Source: Lacrimispora sp. BS-2 (GTDB taxonomy: Bacteria > Bacillota > Clostridia > Lachnospirales > Lachnospiraceae). Taken from it: a stretch of DNA of 64,000 nucleotides. The stretch lies in NCBI RefSeq assembly GCF_040207125.1, contig NZ_CP157940.1, forward strand, positions 434,001 through 498,000, read 5' to 3'. Position 1 is the first letter of the stretch. Each line of letters begins with the position of its first letter. A program made the position numbers and the translations under genes. Below, piece by piece: positions 1 to 7,964 of the stretch. The notes beneath the pieces are model-generated. The model worked only from the letters and a program-made list of their open reading frames with translations, was not told the DNA's origin and ran no database searches.

Positions 1-389
1 TTAAGCCCAGCCTGATTGGAATTTGGAATCTTCTGGACGTAGGTGAGCAGCACCAGGCCCAGTCCAAAGAATACCGACATCACCAGAGCCAGAGCACTGT
101 CAAACTTTACCCGGGTATGCCGCACAATACTGACAATGAACAGCGTTGCCAGCAAACCGGAAATAAGGGCGCCTAGCAGGAGAACTTCTGTATTTTTACT
201 GCCTGTCAGGACAAAGGCCATTACCACGCCGGGGAGGGCAGCGTGGGATACTCCGTCTCCCAGAAGGCTCTGTCTGCGAAGCACTGCAAAGCTGCCGAGC
301 ACTCCGCTGATCAGGCCTAGGAGGGCGGAACCAAGAGCCACTGTCTGAAATGTATAATCGGAAAATAACGAAATAATACTGTTAAACAT
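1..389 (-). CDS. Metal ABC transporter permease, MntB/ZnuB type (partial)
   Basis: The membrane subunit of a manganese/zinc-type ABC importer. Only the first 129 codons are present and the gene runs off the left edge. The reading frame gives a hydrophobic protein with the ABC-3 signature of this family (an N-terminal helix, then RRQSLLGDGVSHAALPG near residues 38-54, then alternating membrane segments). The start ATG overlaps the stop of the ATPase gene in a TGATG, which indicates translational coupling. It is the last visible gene of the five-gene metal operon. Family assignment is firm. The metal specificity (Mn, Zn or Fe) cannot be told from this fragment. Confidence 0.88.
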   Translation of the reverse strand, partial: MFNSIISLFSDYTFQTVALGSALLGLISGVLGSFAVLRRQSLLGDGVSHAALPGVVMAFVLTGSKNTEVLLLGALISGLLATLFIVSIVRHTRVKFDSALALVMSVFFGLGLVLLTYVQKIPNSNQAGL

Positions 390-1141
390 CACATCACACC
401 CCTTAGCAGCGCACCGGAGCTGTGGTAGGTCTTTTTCAGGTTGTCTTCGTGGAACACTTCCTCCACAGGCCCACAGGCAACCACGCGCAGATTGATCAGG
501 GTAACCCAGTCAAAGTAATCGGGTACCGTTTGCAGATCGTGATGGACCACCACCACGGTTTTATTCTGCTCCTTCAGTTCTTTTAACAGTGCTACGATCG
601 CCCGTTCCGTCTGAGCGTCTACCCCCTTGAAGGGTTCATCCATAAAGTAGACCTCTGCTTCCTGTGCCAGGGCGCGGGCCAGGAAAACCCGCTGCTGCTG
701 GCCGCCGGAGAGCTGGCTGATCTGGCGGGAAGCATACTCCTGCATGCCTACCTTTGCCAACATTTGTTTTGCCAGCTCCACATCCGATTTACGGGGACGG
801 CGGATCCAGCCTAGCTTGCCGTAGCAGCCCATCAGCACCACATCCTGTACTGTGGCCGGGAAATCCCAGTCCACGCTGCCGCTTTGAGGTACATAGCCGA
901 TGCGGTTTTTCAAGGTACGTATATCTTCATTACCGTCCAGAAACCGGACGGCTCCGGTGACAGGCTTTAAGAGCCCCAGCATGGCTTTGATTAAAGTAGT
1001 TTTACCGGCTCCATTTGGACCGACCACCGCCATCAGCTTTCCCTTTGGGATTTTTAAGTCAATATCCCAAAGGACAGGCTTGGCGTCATAGGCTACGGTT
1101 AAATCTTCTACCTCCACCGCATAGTTTTGTTGTCTTTCCAT
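389..1141 (-). CDS. Metal ABC transporter ATP-binding protein, MntA/ZnuC type
   Basis: The cytoplasmic ATPase that powers metal import with the adjacent permease and lipoprotein. Walker A GPNGAGKTT is at about residues 41-49, the Q-loop follows, the ABC signature LSGGQQQR is near 140, and Walker B ends in FMDEP. The H-loop VVVVHHD is present. The 250-residue length is normal. An in-frame GTG at 1159 would give a longer protein, but it overlaps the upstream stop and contains the GGAGG ribosome site used by the ATG at 1141, so 1141 is preferred. It is translationally coupled at both ends within the operon. Confidence 0.94.
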   Translation of the reverse strand: MERQQNYAVEVEDLTVAYDAKPVLWDIDLKIPKGKLMAVVGPNGAGKTTLIKAMLGLLKPVTGAVRFLDGNEDIRTLKNRIGYVPQSGSVDWDFPATVQDVVLMGCYGKLGWIRRPRKSDVELAKQMLAKVGMQEYASRQISQLSGGQQQRVFLARALAQEAEVYFMDEPFKGVDAQTERAIVALLKELKEQNKTVVVVHHDLQTVPDYFDWVTLINLRVVACGPVEEVFHEDNLKKTYHSSGALLRGVM

Positions 1142-1155
1142 ATGATTCCCTCCTG

Positions 1156-2094
1156 TCACTTTAAGGCATCCACAATCGTGTCAATATTTGCTTTAACGGT
1201 CAGGACATAAGTATCGGCTTCAGACTCGGCATCGCCCAGGGAGTCAGAATAAAGTTCCCCGCCGATGGAAACATCAAAGCCCTTCGCTTTTACCGCAGCC
1301 TGCAGCGCTTCAATGGTTTTTGGCGGCACGGAAGATTCTACGAAAATCGCCTTAATCTGCCGTTCCACTATAAAATTAGCCAGATCACTTACATCGGCTG
1401 TGCCTGCTTCTGCATCGGTGCTGATGCCCTGCAGGCCCCGTACCTCAAATCCGTAGGCTTTACCAAAGTATTGAAATGCATCGTGAGCGGTTACCAGTAC
1501 GCGCTGTGACTCCGGCAGCTCAGCAGCCCGGCTGCGAATGTACGCATCCGTCTCATCAAGTTCTTTTAAATAGGCGTCCAGATTTGCTTCATAGTCTGCC
1601 TTTCCAGTGGGATCGGATTCTGCTAATCCCTTTGCAACGGTTTTAGCTGCATCCTTCCATAAGGAAACATCGAACCAGATATGAGGATCGTGGATGGAAT
1701 TGTCATTCTCCCATGCAAGAAGCATGGATTCGTCTAAGCCCTTTTCAATGCAGATGACGGCAGGTCCCTGACTGGAGAGATTTTCAAATATTTCTCCCAT
1801 TTTTCCTTCCAGATGCAGGCCGTTATATACCACCACATCCGCTTTCTGCATCAGGGAAACATCTCCGGCACTGGCTTGATACAAGTGCGGGTCAATACCT
1901 GGCCCCATAAGGCCGTTTACTGTAACCCGTTCTCCGCCTATGACTGCAGTCAGATCAGCCAGCATGGTGGTGGTGGCTACAATATTTAATTTATCTTTTG
2001 AAGAGTCTGTGTTTACCGGCGGAGCAGAGCAGCCCGTAAGTAATAATGTGAAACTCAGGATCATGCCAAGAAGGCCTTTGGTTTTTTGATTCAT
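1156..2094 (-). CDS. Metal-binding lipoprotein of an ABC importer (ZnuA/MntC/TroA family)
   Basis: The extracellular substrate-binding protein of the importer. A signal peptide ends in the lipobox LLTGC, so Cys22 is the predicted lipidation site. The mature part is a cluster A-I solute-binding protein of typical length (312 residues). Candidate metal ligands are His in GIDPHLYQ, His in HDPHIWFD, His in TAHDAFQYFG and Glu/Asp in the C-terminal lobe (FVESSVPP and the TYVLTVKAN region). There is no long His-rich loop of the kind typical of ZnuA, which leans towards Mn or Fe. That is an inference. A strong AGGAGG site precedes the ATG. It lies 28 bp after the regulator gene. Confidence 0.92.
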   Translation of the reverse strand: MNQKTKGLLGMILSFTLLLTGCSAPPVNTDSSKDKLNIVATTTMLADLTAVIGGERVTVNGLMGPGIDPHLYQASAGDVSLMQKADVVVYNGLHLEGKMGEIFENLSSQGPAVICIEKGLDESMLLAWENDNSIHDPHIWFDVSLWKDAAKTVAKGLAESDPTGKADYEANLDAYLKELDETDAYIRSRAAELPESQRVLVTAHDAFQYFGKAYGFEVRGLQGISTDAEAGTADVSDLANFIVERQIKAIFVESSVPPKTIEALQAAVKAKGFDVSIGGELYSDSLGDAESEADTYVLTVKANIDTIVDALK

Positions 2095-2122
2095 GGGAAA
2101 CCTCCTAAAAATATATTTGGTG

Positions 2123-2779
2123 TCAAATCCCTTGGATTTCGTCTACATAGATTTGACAGGCGGCCTTATAACTGATTTGAACATGCCTGCCTTCCAGATC
2201 AAGCGTCAGCGGGCCTTCATATGCTGCTGCATCAATAATGCGGACAGAGCAACCAATGGTGATTCCGCTTTCCTGCAGATAGTCCAGCAGTTCCTTTTCT
2301 TCCTTTACACGCCGTATATGGGAAGCTGTTCCCATAGGAAGCAGGTTCAAGGTCAGCAGCTGAGCGCGGTCGATTTGGCCGTCAGGCTGGGGAATTGCGC
2401 TGCCGTGGGGGCAATAGGCAGGGTAATTCAGAAACTGATCCAACCGGGCTGTCAGGCGTGGCGGTGTAATATGTTCCAGCAGTTCCGCGTCTTCATGTGC
2501 CTCACTCCAGGAGTAGCCAAGATGGCGCATCAGAAAAACCTCCCAGAGCCGGTGGCCCCTTACCAGCGAAATGGCAACCTGAATTCCCTCAGGCGTCAGG
2601 CACGAGCCTTTATAAGGCTCATAATGGATCAGCCCTTCCCGCTTCAGCTTTCCCAGCATTTCTGTCACAGAAGCAGGAGCGATCTGCAAAGTTTCCGCAA
2701 TCTGCTTATTGTTTACCAGTTCTTCCATGCCTCCCAGTTTATAAATGGCTTTTAAATAATCTTCTTTATTTGGTGTCAT
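2123..2779 (-). CDS. DtxR/MntR-family metal-dependent repressor with FeoA-like C-terminus
   Basis: A metalloregulator that probably represses its own uptake operon when Mn or Fe is plentiful. The N-terminal winged helix (KEDYLKAIYKLGG through ASVTEMLGKLKREGLI) is followed by the dimerization/metal domain (RGHRLWEVFLMRHLGYSWSEAHEDAE; His and Glu ligands of the family) and a C-terminal SH3/FeoA-like domain. The frame is open upstream to 2881, but the ATG at 2779 has a good GGAGG eight bases before it and gives 218 residues, the usual size. The lipoprotein gene follows 28 bp downstream. A palindromic box lies in its promoter (see 2991-3008). Confidence 0.9.
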   Translation of the reverse strand: MTPNKEDYLKAIYKLGGMEELVNNKQIAETLQIAPASVTEMLGKLKREGLIHYEPYKGSCLTPEGIQVAISLVRGHRLWEVFLMRHLGYSWSEAHEDAELLEHITPPRLTARLDQFLNYPAYCPHGSAIPQPDGQIDRAQLLTLNLLPMGTASHIRRVKEEKELLDYLQESGITIGCSVRIIDAAAYEGPLTLDLEGRHVQISYKAACQIYVDEIQGI

Positions 2780-2853
2780 TTTATCTTCCTCCGTTTTAGG
2801 CATATAAACCCCGCCATTGGCGTGGGTAAAGATATTGTTTAAAGAGTGTTCTT

Positions 2854-2958
2854 TTAAACCGCTAAAATTTTCCCAATCCATCCAATCAACAGGATAAGTG
2901 CGGTTATTGTTAAAGCAGGTATCTTACTTCGAAAAAGCCGTTTTGTACAAATATTCAT
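2854..2958 (-). CDS. 34-residue single-span membrane peptide at head of metal operon
   Basis: A short open frame read as a basic N-terminus (MNICTKRLFRSK) followed by one hydrophobic helix (ALTITALILLIGWIGKIL) and a stop. The ATG has a near-ideal AGGAGG seven bases upstream and is the first start codon after the promoter. It ends 75 bp before the regulator start and overlaps nothing else real. The family is not recognised. A small membrane peptide at the head of an Mn/Fe uptake operon could modulate the transporter, but that is speculation. The existence of the gene rests on the ribosome site and position only. Confidence 0.6.
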   Translation of the reverse strand: MNICTKRLFRSKIPALTITALILLIGWIGKILAV

Positions 2959-2990
2959 AATTTCCTCCTGTTGTGTTGTTTTCGATATAA

Positions 2991-3008
2991 ATTTAGGCAT
3001 ACCTAAAT
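2991..3008. promoter_or_regulatory. DtxR/MntR-type operator palindrome
   Basis: ATTTAGGCATACCTAAAT is an inverted repeat with 8-bp arms and one mismatch at the centre, the usual look of a DtxR/IdeR-class box. It sits just downstream of the -10 element of the operon promoter. A half-site TGCCTAAAT at 3023-3031 lies inside the -35/-10 spacer. Binding by the operon's own DtxR-like protein would block transcription. Confidence 0.8.
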
Positions 3009-3016
3009 CTTATTAT

Positions 3017-3045
3017 ATTATATGCCTAAATATATAAAAATGCAA
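3017..3045 (-). promoter_or_regulatory. Promoter of the metal-uptake operon
   Basis: Read on the minus strand: TTGCAT, a 17-base spacer, then TATAAT. The spacing is ideal and the start point would fall close to or inside the operator at 2991-3008. It precedes the small peptide, regulator and ABC genes. Confidence 0.8.
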
Positions 3046-3190
3046 GTGGTTTGCAAATGAAATCAATCTTTTCATCTTCCCGATCCGTTAGGGGAGGGAA
3101 ATACTGTTTTCCTTGGCTAATTTATGAGACCTAAGTAGAAAGTGTTACGAATACACTATATAAAGTCTGAAAAACAGAGGATGAATGACA

Positions 3191-3682
3191 ATGAGCCAAT
3201 TTCCGCCTCAGGAATTCCATACCGTCCGGGGATATGAACTGAAAAAACAAAAAGAGAGCAGACTTACGCCTGCTCTTGAGGACTATCTTGAAATGGCGTA
3301 TCGATTATGCCTGGAAGAAAACTGCACTCGCATAAACAGACTTTCAGGGAAGCTGCACGTCCGTCCATCGTCTGCGTCAAAAATGGTATCCAAGCTTGTT
3401 CAGCTTGGATATTTGAGATACGATAGTTTTGAAAATATCCTGCTGACTGATGAGGGAAGAATAACCGGCGATTATCTGCTGCAACGTCATAATACTTTGG
3501 AGCGTTTTTTTACCATGCTCAGAAGTCCGCGTCCTTTGGAAGAAGCAGAATTGGTTGAGCACATGCTGGGAGATCTGACTGTATTGGAAATAAAGGTGCT
3601 GATGGAGTTTTTTATCCAAAATCCGGATATTGAAAAACAGTTTAAGAATTTCAGAGATATGATAATCCTTCCTAATAAATAA
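3191..3682 (+). CDS. Second DtxR/MntR-like regulator
   Basis: A 163-residue protein with the DtxR winged helix (TPALEDYLEMAYRL, then PSSASKMVSKLVQLGYLRYD) and a dimerization region (LLQRHNTLERFFTML, LVEHMLGDLT), but no C-terminal FeoA-like domain. It therefore resembles short MntR proteins. The ATG at 3185 is also possible, but 3191 is better spaced from the AGAGG. A short inverted repeat AGTGT-N7-ACACT (3139-3155) and a TATATAAA stretch lie upstream and may be its operator and promoter. It is transcribed away from the metal operon, which gives two DtxR-class regulators back to back. Confidence 0.82.
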   Translation: MSQFPPQEFHTVRGYELKKQKESRLTPALEDYLEMAYRLCLEENCTRINRLSGKLHVRPSSASKMVSKLVQLGYLRYDSFENILLTDEGRITGDYLLQRHNTLERFFTMLRSPRPLEEAELVEHMLGDLTVLEIKVLMEFFIQNPDIEKQFKNFRDMIILPNK

Positions 3683-4033
3683 ATGGTCTTCCGTAAGTAA
3701 AGGATTTTAGCAAAAATCAGTTAGGAAATGAATGAATTACTTATTTATTAATGTCTGACCAAGTATTTAAACAATTAGGCAAGATTGAAAAACGTTAAAA
3801 TGATAAATGGAGTTATATTTCTTTTGCCACAGAACTTCATAGGCATTTTAAAAACTTTTACTTATGGTGAACTGTGTTACATAACTTTGTTCTTGCTGTG
3901 AATTAAATAGGCTTACAGACTGCCTTGAAGACAAAAAAACCACATGCCCCTTTCAGGTTTGGGGCATGTGGCAGAGTTGCAGGGGTCTTTAATTGACCAT
4001 CAAGGAATACCCCATACAACCGGCACGATTATA
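3683..4033. other. Intergenic region with only a terminator
   Basis: About 350 bases between the second DtxR-like gene and the convergent antiporter gene. AT-rich, with no credible open frame with a ribosome site. The only structure seen is the minus-strand terminator at 3933-3971. Confidence 0.6.
3933..3971 (-). terminator. Rho-independent terminator of the antiporter gene
   Basis: Minus strand: an 11-bp perfect stem (CCACATGCCCC with its complement), a 10-base loop and then seven T. It lies 60 bp after the antiporter stop. Confidence 0.88.
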
Positions 4034-5248
4034 TTACTGTTTACCGGGCGTAAAGGTTTTCGCGTGGCCGTCATTTCTTACAAGCAGCCTTTTATAAGTT
4101 GCATCCACGCCAATCGCCCCAAGGGGAGCAGTGATCAAGATCGCTAAAACAGCAACCGTCAGAATTGTATTACCTGCTGCAACTCCTGCCGCCAAAGGAA
4201 GCCCCCCGATTGCCGCCTGTACAGTTGCTTTTGGCAAGTAGGCAATGGCACAAAACATGCGTTCCCTTGTGTTTATTTTAGTTTTTGCAAGGCAGACAAA
4301 TACACCGCATACCCGAATCAGCAGGGCGATAAGGATAAGAACCACAGCCATAAATCCGGACTTTGCCGCATAGCTTATGTCCACCGTTGTGCCCACCAAT
4401 ATGAACAGCATCAATTCCGCGGCCACCCAGATTTTTGAGAACTTGCCGGACAGACGCTTTGCTAAGATACCATACTGCTTCAGGATGGTACCGCCTAAAG
4501 CCATGACAGCCAACAAGCCGGACATGGGCACATAGGCTTTCATGGCTGTTTCAAGAGAAACCAGCAGAAACGCAGTGCTTAATACAATCAAAATCTTAGC
4601 GGTATCGCGCATGTGGATTTTTTGAAACAGCTTTACCAAAGCCAGGCCCACTAAAATACCCACAAGCAAGCCCGTCACAATGGCAACAGGTATTTTTATA
4701 AGGCTTATGGCATCAAAGCTGCTTCCTTCGTACATACCCATAAATGATGTAAAAAGGACAATTACATAAATGTCATCAACGGAAGCTCCGGCCATAATAA
4801 GCTGTGGTATACTCTTTGCCCGGCCGTAGCCACTTTCCATCAGCTTTAGCATTTTAGGAACGATAACTGCCGGTGAAACCGCCCCCAGCACGGTTCCCAT
4901 GATAGCTGCTTCTAAATGAGAAACAGGGAAAAACATTGGTGCAAAAATAGTAATGGCGGCTATTTCAAAACTTGCCGGAATGAAGCACATAAGGATTGCC
5001 GGGCGTCCAACCTTCTTTAAGTCCTTAATATCCAGCGCGAGTCCTGCCCTTGTAAGGATCACGATCAGGGCAATCTGCCGCAAATCAGCGGAAATATTCA
5101 GCAGCTCCGGCGCGATCAAATTCAGCGCATACGGCCCTAACAAAATACCGGTGAGAAGCATCCCCACAAGGCCGGGGAGTTTTAGTTTCTGCATGGTTCC
5201 GCTCAATATCATACCGCAAAGAACCATCATTGCAAGACTGAAAAGCAT
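4034..5248 (-). CDS. Cation/proton antiporter (Na_H_Exchanger family), fluoride-riboswitch controlled
   Basis: A 404-residue polytopic membrane protein of the CPA superfamily. It starts MLFSLAMMVLCGM and the first helices carry LKLPGLVGMLLTGILLGP, typical of the family. The ion-binding helix carries GASVDDIYV; an Asp-Asp pair there is characteristic of electrogenic exchangers. The open frame extends 65 codons upstream, but that stretch is the riboswitch leader. The ATG at 5248 has a perfect AAAGGAGG site. The fluoride riboswitch immediately upstream implies induction by fluoride. Antiporter-like genes are known members of fluoride-riboswitch regulons. Whether this one moves fluoride, or corrects pH or sodium stress during fluoride exposure, is unknown. 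Confidence 0.88.
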   Translation of the reverse strand: MLFSLAMMVLCGMILSGTMQKLKLPGLVGMLLTGILLGPYALNLIAPELLNISADLRQIALIVILTRAGLALDIKDLKKVGRPAILMCFIPASFEIAAITIFAPMFFPVSHLEAAIMGTVLGAVSPAVIVPKMLKLMESGYGRAKSIPQLIMAGASVDDIYVIVLFTSFMGMYEGSSFDAISLIKIPVAIVTGLLVGILVGLALVKLFQKIHMRDTAKILIVLSTAFLLVSLETAMKAYVPMSGLLAVMALGGTILKQYGILAKRLSGKFSKIWVAAELMLFILVGTTVDISYAAKSGFMAVVLILIALLIRVCGVFVCLAKTKINTRERMFCAIAYLPKATVQAAIGGLPLAAGVAAGNTILTVAVLAILITAPLGAIGVDATYKRLLVRNDGHAKTFTPGKQ

Positions 5249-5274
5249 ATATATCCTCCTTTGTGCAGAAATGC

Positions 5275-5314
5275 AAAAAAGCCGACACTTCTGCAATGAA
5301 ATAATCGCAGAAGT
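5275..5314 (-). terminator. Riboswitch expression-platform terminator
   Basis: Minus strand: ACTTCTGC, a 12-base loop, GCAGAAGT, then GTCGGC and six T. The 5' arm reuses the ACTTC that forms the 3' strand of aptamer helix P1. Ligand-bound aptamer and terminator are therefore mutually exclusive: fluoride should switch the gene on. Confidence 0.85.
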
Positions 5315-5372
5315 CATCAGCTTAATAAGCGGTTCGGCTTTAATCAGCGCAGGGAGAACTTCATTCCCATGG
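5306..5372 (-). ncRNA. Fluoride (crcB-type) riboswitch aptamer 1
   Basis: On the minus strand the leader begins GGGAATGAAGTTCTCCC, continues with AACCGC and closes with GCTGATGACTTCTG. These are the conserved blocks of the fluoride aptamer. P1 forms between GAAGT and ACTTC, and the helix GGGA/TCCC is next to it. The conserved pseudoknot-forming loop and the CTGATGAC block are both present. It starts about 8 bases after the -10 element and is followed by its own terminator. The call comes from memory of the consensus and was not computed. Confidence 0.85.
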
Positions 5373-5375
5373 GTT

Positions 5376-5404
5376 ATTATAGCAAAGATGGATGTAAATT
5401 TCAA
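5376..5404 (-). promoter_or_regulatory. Promoter of the riboswitch/antiporter transcript
   Basis: Minus strand TTGAAA, 17-base spacer, TATAAT. Transcription would begin right at the 5' edge of the fluoride aptamer. Confidence 0.85.
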
Positions 5405-5533
5405 GGAATATATGAATGGGGGTGATAAACTTAATATCCTCAAAATATCTTATTTAGATCCAAATCACACGTCCCTGTTTAAAAACTGTTCATTATACAT
5501 CTTCTGCGCATGATTCAATGCAACAGTGGGTGA

Positions 5534-6235
5534 TTGAACATTACTGTAAGCATTTTTTACGCCATACCCACAATGCTCAAAAAGTGGCGTTTATCAAAAG
5601 GAAATCCGGACAATTCGGACACCCGGCGGCTGTATTTTGAAACGCCAAGAGTTCCGCCGCCGATGACTGGGTTTCGGACGTATATGCTGGTATGTATGGG
5701 ATCGGCAGCCGTGATGATGACCAACCAGTATATTTATCAAACTTTTGGCGGCTCAGATCCCTCAAGGCTGGGCGCGCAGGTAATCAGCGGAATCGGCTTC
5801 TTAGGAGCAGGGATCATCATAGTGACCAAAAATAATCAGGTGCGGGGCTTAACCACTGCCGCAGGATTATGGGCGGCTGCCTGTGCAGGGCTGGCTGTTG
5901 GCATCGGGTTCTATAAGGGAGCAATGCTTATGGGATTGGCCATCAGCCTGATTATGACAGTTTTCCAAAAAGTTGATAACCGGCTTTTGACAACATCAAG
6001 AATCTTTAATCTGTATATGAACTTCAATGCTGCGGCTAATTTGAATTTGTTTCTGGAAAGCTGCAAAGACCGGAATATACAAATTATTGATATGCAGGCA
6101 TTTAAAGCAAAGGGCAAGGGAGAAGACGGCATTGTTGCCATAATTACATTGAAAACTGCAAAAAGAGAGCCCCGGGGGAACGTATTGCAGGTTTTTGGCA
6201 TGGCCGAGGGGCTTAAGTATATGGAGGAATTGTAG
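5534..6235 (+). pseudogene. MgtC/SapB-family membrane protein with disrupted N-terminus
   Basis: From TGFRTYMLVCMGSAAVMMTNQYIY onward the protein is a good MgtC-family match: GFLGAGIIIVTKNNQVRGLTTAAGLWAAACAGLAVGIGFY, then a soluble C-terminal domain. The family normally begins with one or two helices ending in a GGxIGLERxxRxRPAGFRT block. Here the in-frame N-terminus is unrelated polar sequence. A different frame at about 5622-5670 reads GGCILKRQEFRRR just before the join, which looks like the decayed remainder of that block. A one- or two-base indel near 5667-5672 would explain this. The gene is either a pseudogene or starts late at the ATG inside PPMTGFRT. No convincing ribosome site precedes 5534. 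Confidence 0.62.
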
Positions 6236-6347
6236 TTTAATAAAAAGAGTCATCGTATAGTCAGCAATGTATATATTTGTCATGAGATACAAAAGGAGCA
6301 TATTGTTGTATTGGGGACTGGTCCGGCTTCATCACCCTAAGTAAGGC

Positions 6348-6938
6348 TCAGAAAAACAGAAAGTACCGCGGTGTGCGGCTCTTGTACCGCAAATATTCAT
6401 CTCCAAAAGCACGAGGCAAATACTTTTCTTCTTCTAAAATCTGAAAATGCAGCAAAAGGATGCCAATGACCGCGGCAGCGGTCATGATCACATTTGGCAG
6501 GGAAAGTGCAGATCCAATATACAACATATCAAAGCCCACAAAAGCCGGATTCCTGCTGACCTTGTATATGCCCCTTGTGACAATGGAAGTCTTCTGGGTT
6601 TCGTCCACGCCTGCGCGCCAACTGTCACGCATGGAGGTAATAGCAAGTATAAAGAAAATAACCCCGCCCCCGGTAATTACAATTCCTGCCCATCGTACAC
6701 CTGCAGGAATTGAAAGAGAAAGCATGAATCGGGAAAAGAAAACGCTTACGTACTGAATAGCTGCAATGCCGTAGGTCGCTGCAAGAAGAGCCGTTTCTAC
6801 TACAGCTGTTTTAGTAGGTTTGCGGCCCTTTGCCAGCCGGTTTGTGTAAATGCCCTTTTTCCGAAGAAGGATTTGCTTCATAAAATAGGCAATGTAAAAA
6901 CAGGTAATTAGCGCAAATATGCTGATCTGAAAAATCAT
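6348..6938 (-). CDS. Membrane methyltransferase of the ICMT/PEMT-like family
   Basis: A 196-residue integral membrane protein with about four or five hydrophobic segments. It has the C-terminal hallmark of the isoprenylcysteine carboxyl methyltransferase/phospholipid methyltransferase group: GIYKVSRNPAFVGFDMLYIGSAL, then EEEKYLPRAFGDEYLRYKSRTPRY, which forms the SAM-binding end. The ATG is preceded by AAGGCGGTGATAG. The substrate cannot be told; bacterial members act on lipids, small thiols or unknown compounds. Monocistronic on the minus strand, with no functional link to the neighbours. Confidence 0.8.
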   Translation of the reverse strand: MIFQISIFALITCFYIAYFMKQILLRKKGIYTNRLAKGRKPTKTAVVETALLAATYGIAAIQYVSVFFSRFMLSLSIPAGVRWAGIVITGGGVIFFILAITSMRDSWRAGVDETQKTSIVTRGIYKVSRNPAFVGFDMLYIGSALSLPNVIMTAAAVIGILLLHFQILEEEKYLPRAFGDEYLRYKSRTPRYFLFF

Positions 6939-7076
6939 TCTATCACCGCCTTATATGTAATATCACAAAGTATACCATGGAAACGTCAAAATGAACATCA
7001 TAATAAGATTGATTTAATCGGCCGGATACTTTAAGAGTGCTGGGAACTCATGGAGGCCAAAAAGCGGTTATCAATA

Positions 7077-7964
7077 TTATCGATCCTTATGTATTTGAGG
7101 GCTGATAAAAAAGAGTACCAGTCCTAATAGAATCGTTGTTATCCCCATACCCTGCTGAAAGGAAATTGCCTCATTTAATATAAAATAGGCCAGAATACAT
7201 GTACCTATGGTTTCTCCTAATATGCTCATGGATATCATTGTTGCAGGAATCCATTTTAACAGCCAGTTAAAAATAAATTGTCCAAAAACGGTTGAGATCA
7301 GTGCCAGTCCCCCAAAGGCCATCCAGGCAGCTTGAGGATATCCAATGAAAGAGTTACCCTCAATCAAGGCATAGCATCCTAAAAACAAGGAACTGCTTAA
7401 ATAACTTATGATGGAATAAGGAACCGCGGATAATTCCTTTCTCATTGCCTGGCCTATAAAAAAATAGATACTGATAACACCAGCCGCTAATAACGCTAAT
7501 AAATCTCCAAACAGGGCCTGAGAGCTGATTTGAAAATCTCCCCATCCGATCATAAAGCAGCCCATAATGGCAATCAGGCATCCCCCGATTGCCAGCTTGT
7601 GAAAACGTTCCTTCAAAAAGATATATCCGATTGCAATTGAAAAAAGAGGCTGCAATGTTACAATAACTGTTGAGCTTGCCACCGACGTATGCCGCAGGGA
7701 TTCAAACCACATCACATAATGGGCAGATAAAAGCAGCCCTGACAAAATCCCAAGTGCCCATTGTTTTTTAGAAAGGGTTAGCAGTTGGCGCTTATTTTGT
7801 TTGCTGCTTAACAAAAATGGCAAAAGGATCAGTGAAGCAAAAAATAGCCGGAAAAACGCTATTATGGCAGAAGGAGCATTTGCCAGGCGCACGAAAATTG
7901 CGGAGGTGGAAAGGGAAAAGACGCCGAAAAGCAGAGCAAGGTATAATCCAATATTCGTTTTCAA
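7077..7964 (-). CDS. EamA/DMT-superfamily transporter
   Basis: A 295-residue, roughly ten-helix protein with two EamA repeats: AIFVRLANAPSAIIAFFRLFFASLI and WFESLRHTSVASSTVIVTLQPLFSIAIGYIFLKERF in the first half, and the matching FGQFIFNWLLKWIPATMISMSILGETIGTCILAYFILNE in the second. This is the drug/metabolite exporter fold, and the substrate is unknown. The start is a TTG (MKTNIGLYLALLFG) preceded by TAGGAGAAAAATC. No in-frame ATG with a ribosome site is better. Single gene, minus strand. Confidence 0.85.
   Translation of the reverse strand: MKTNIGLYLALLFGVFSLSTSAIFVRLANAPSAIIAFFRLFFASLILLPFLLSSKQNKRQLLTLSKKQWALGILSGLLLSAHYVMWFESLRHTSVASSTVIVTLQPLFSIAIGYIFLKERFHKLAIGGCLIAIMGCFMIGWGDFQISSQALFGDLLALLAAGVISIYFFIGQAMRKELSAVPYSIISYLSSSLFLGCYALIEGNSFIGYPQAAWMAFGGLALISTVFGQFIFNWLLKWIPATMISMSILGETIGTCILAYFILNEAISFQQGMGITTILLGLVLFFISPQIHKDR

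Noticed and set aside
2093..2755. 220-residue plus-strand open frame opposite the DtxR gene
   Set aside because: Antisense shadow of a well-supported gene, no ribosome site, and a non-protein-like composition.
4953..5513. 186-residue plus-strand open frame across the antiporter start and riboswitch
   Set aside because: Runs antisense through the riboswitch and antiporter gene; nothing supports translation.
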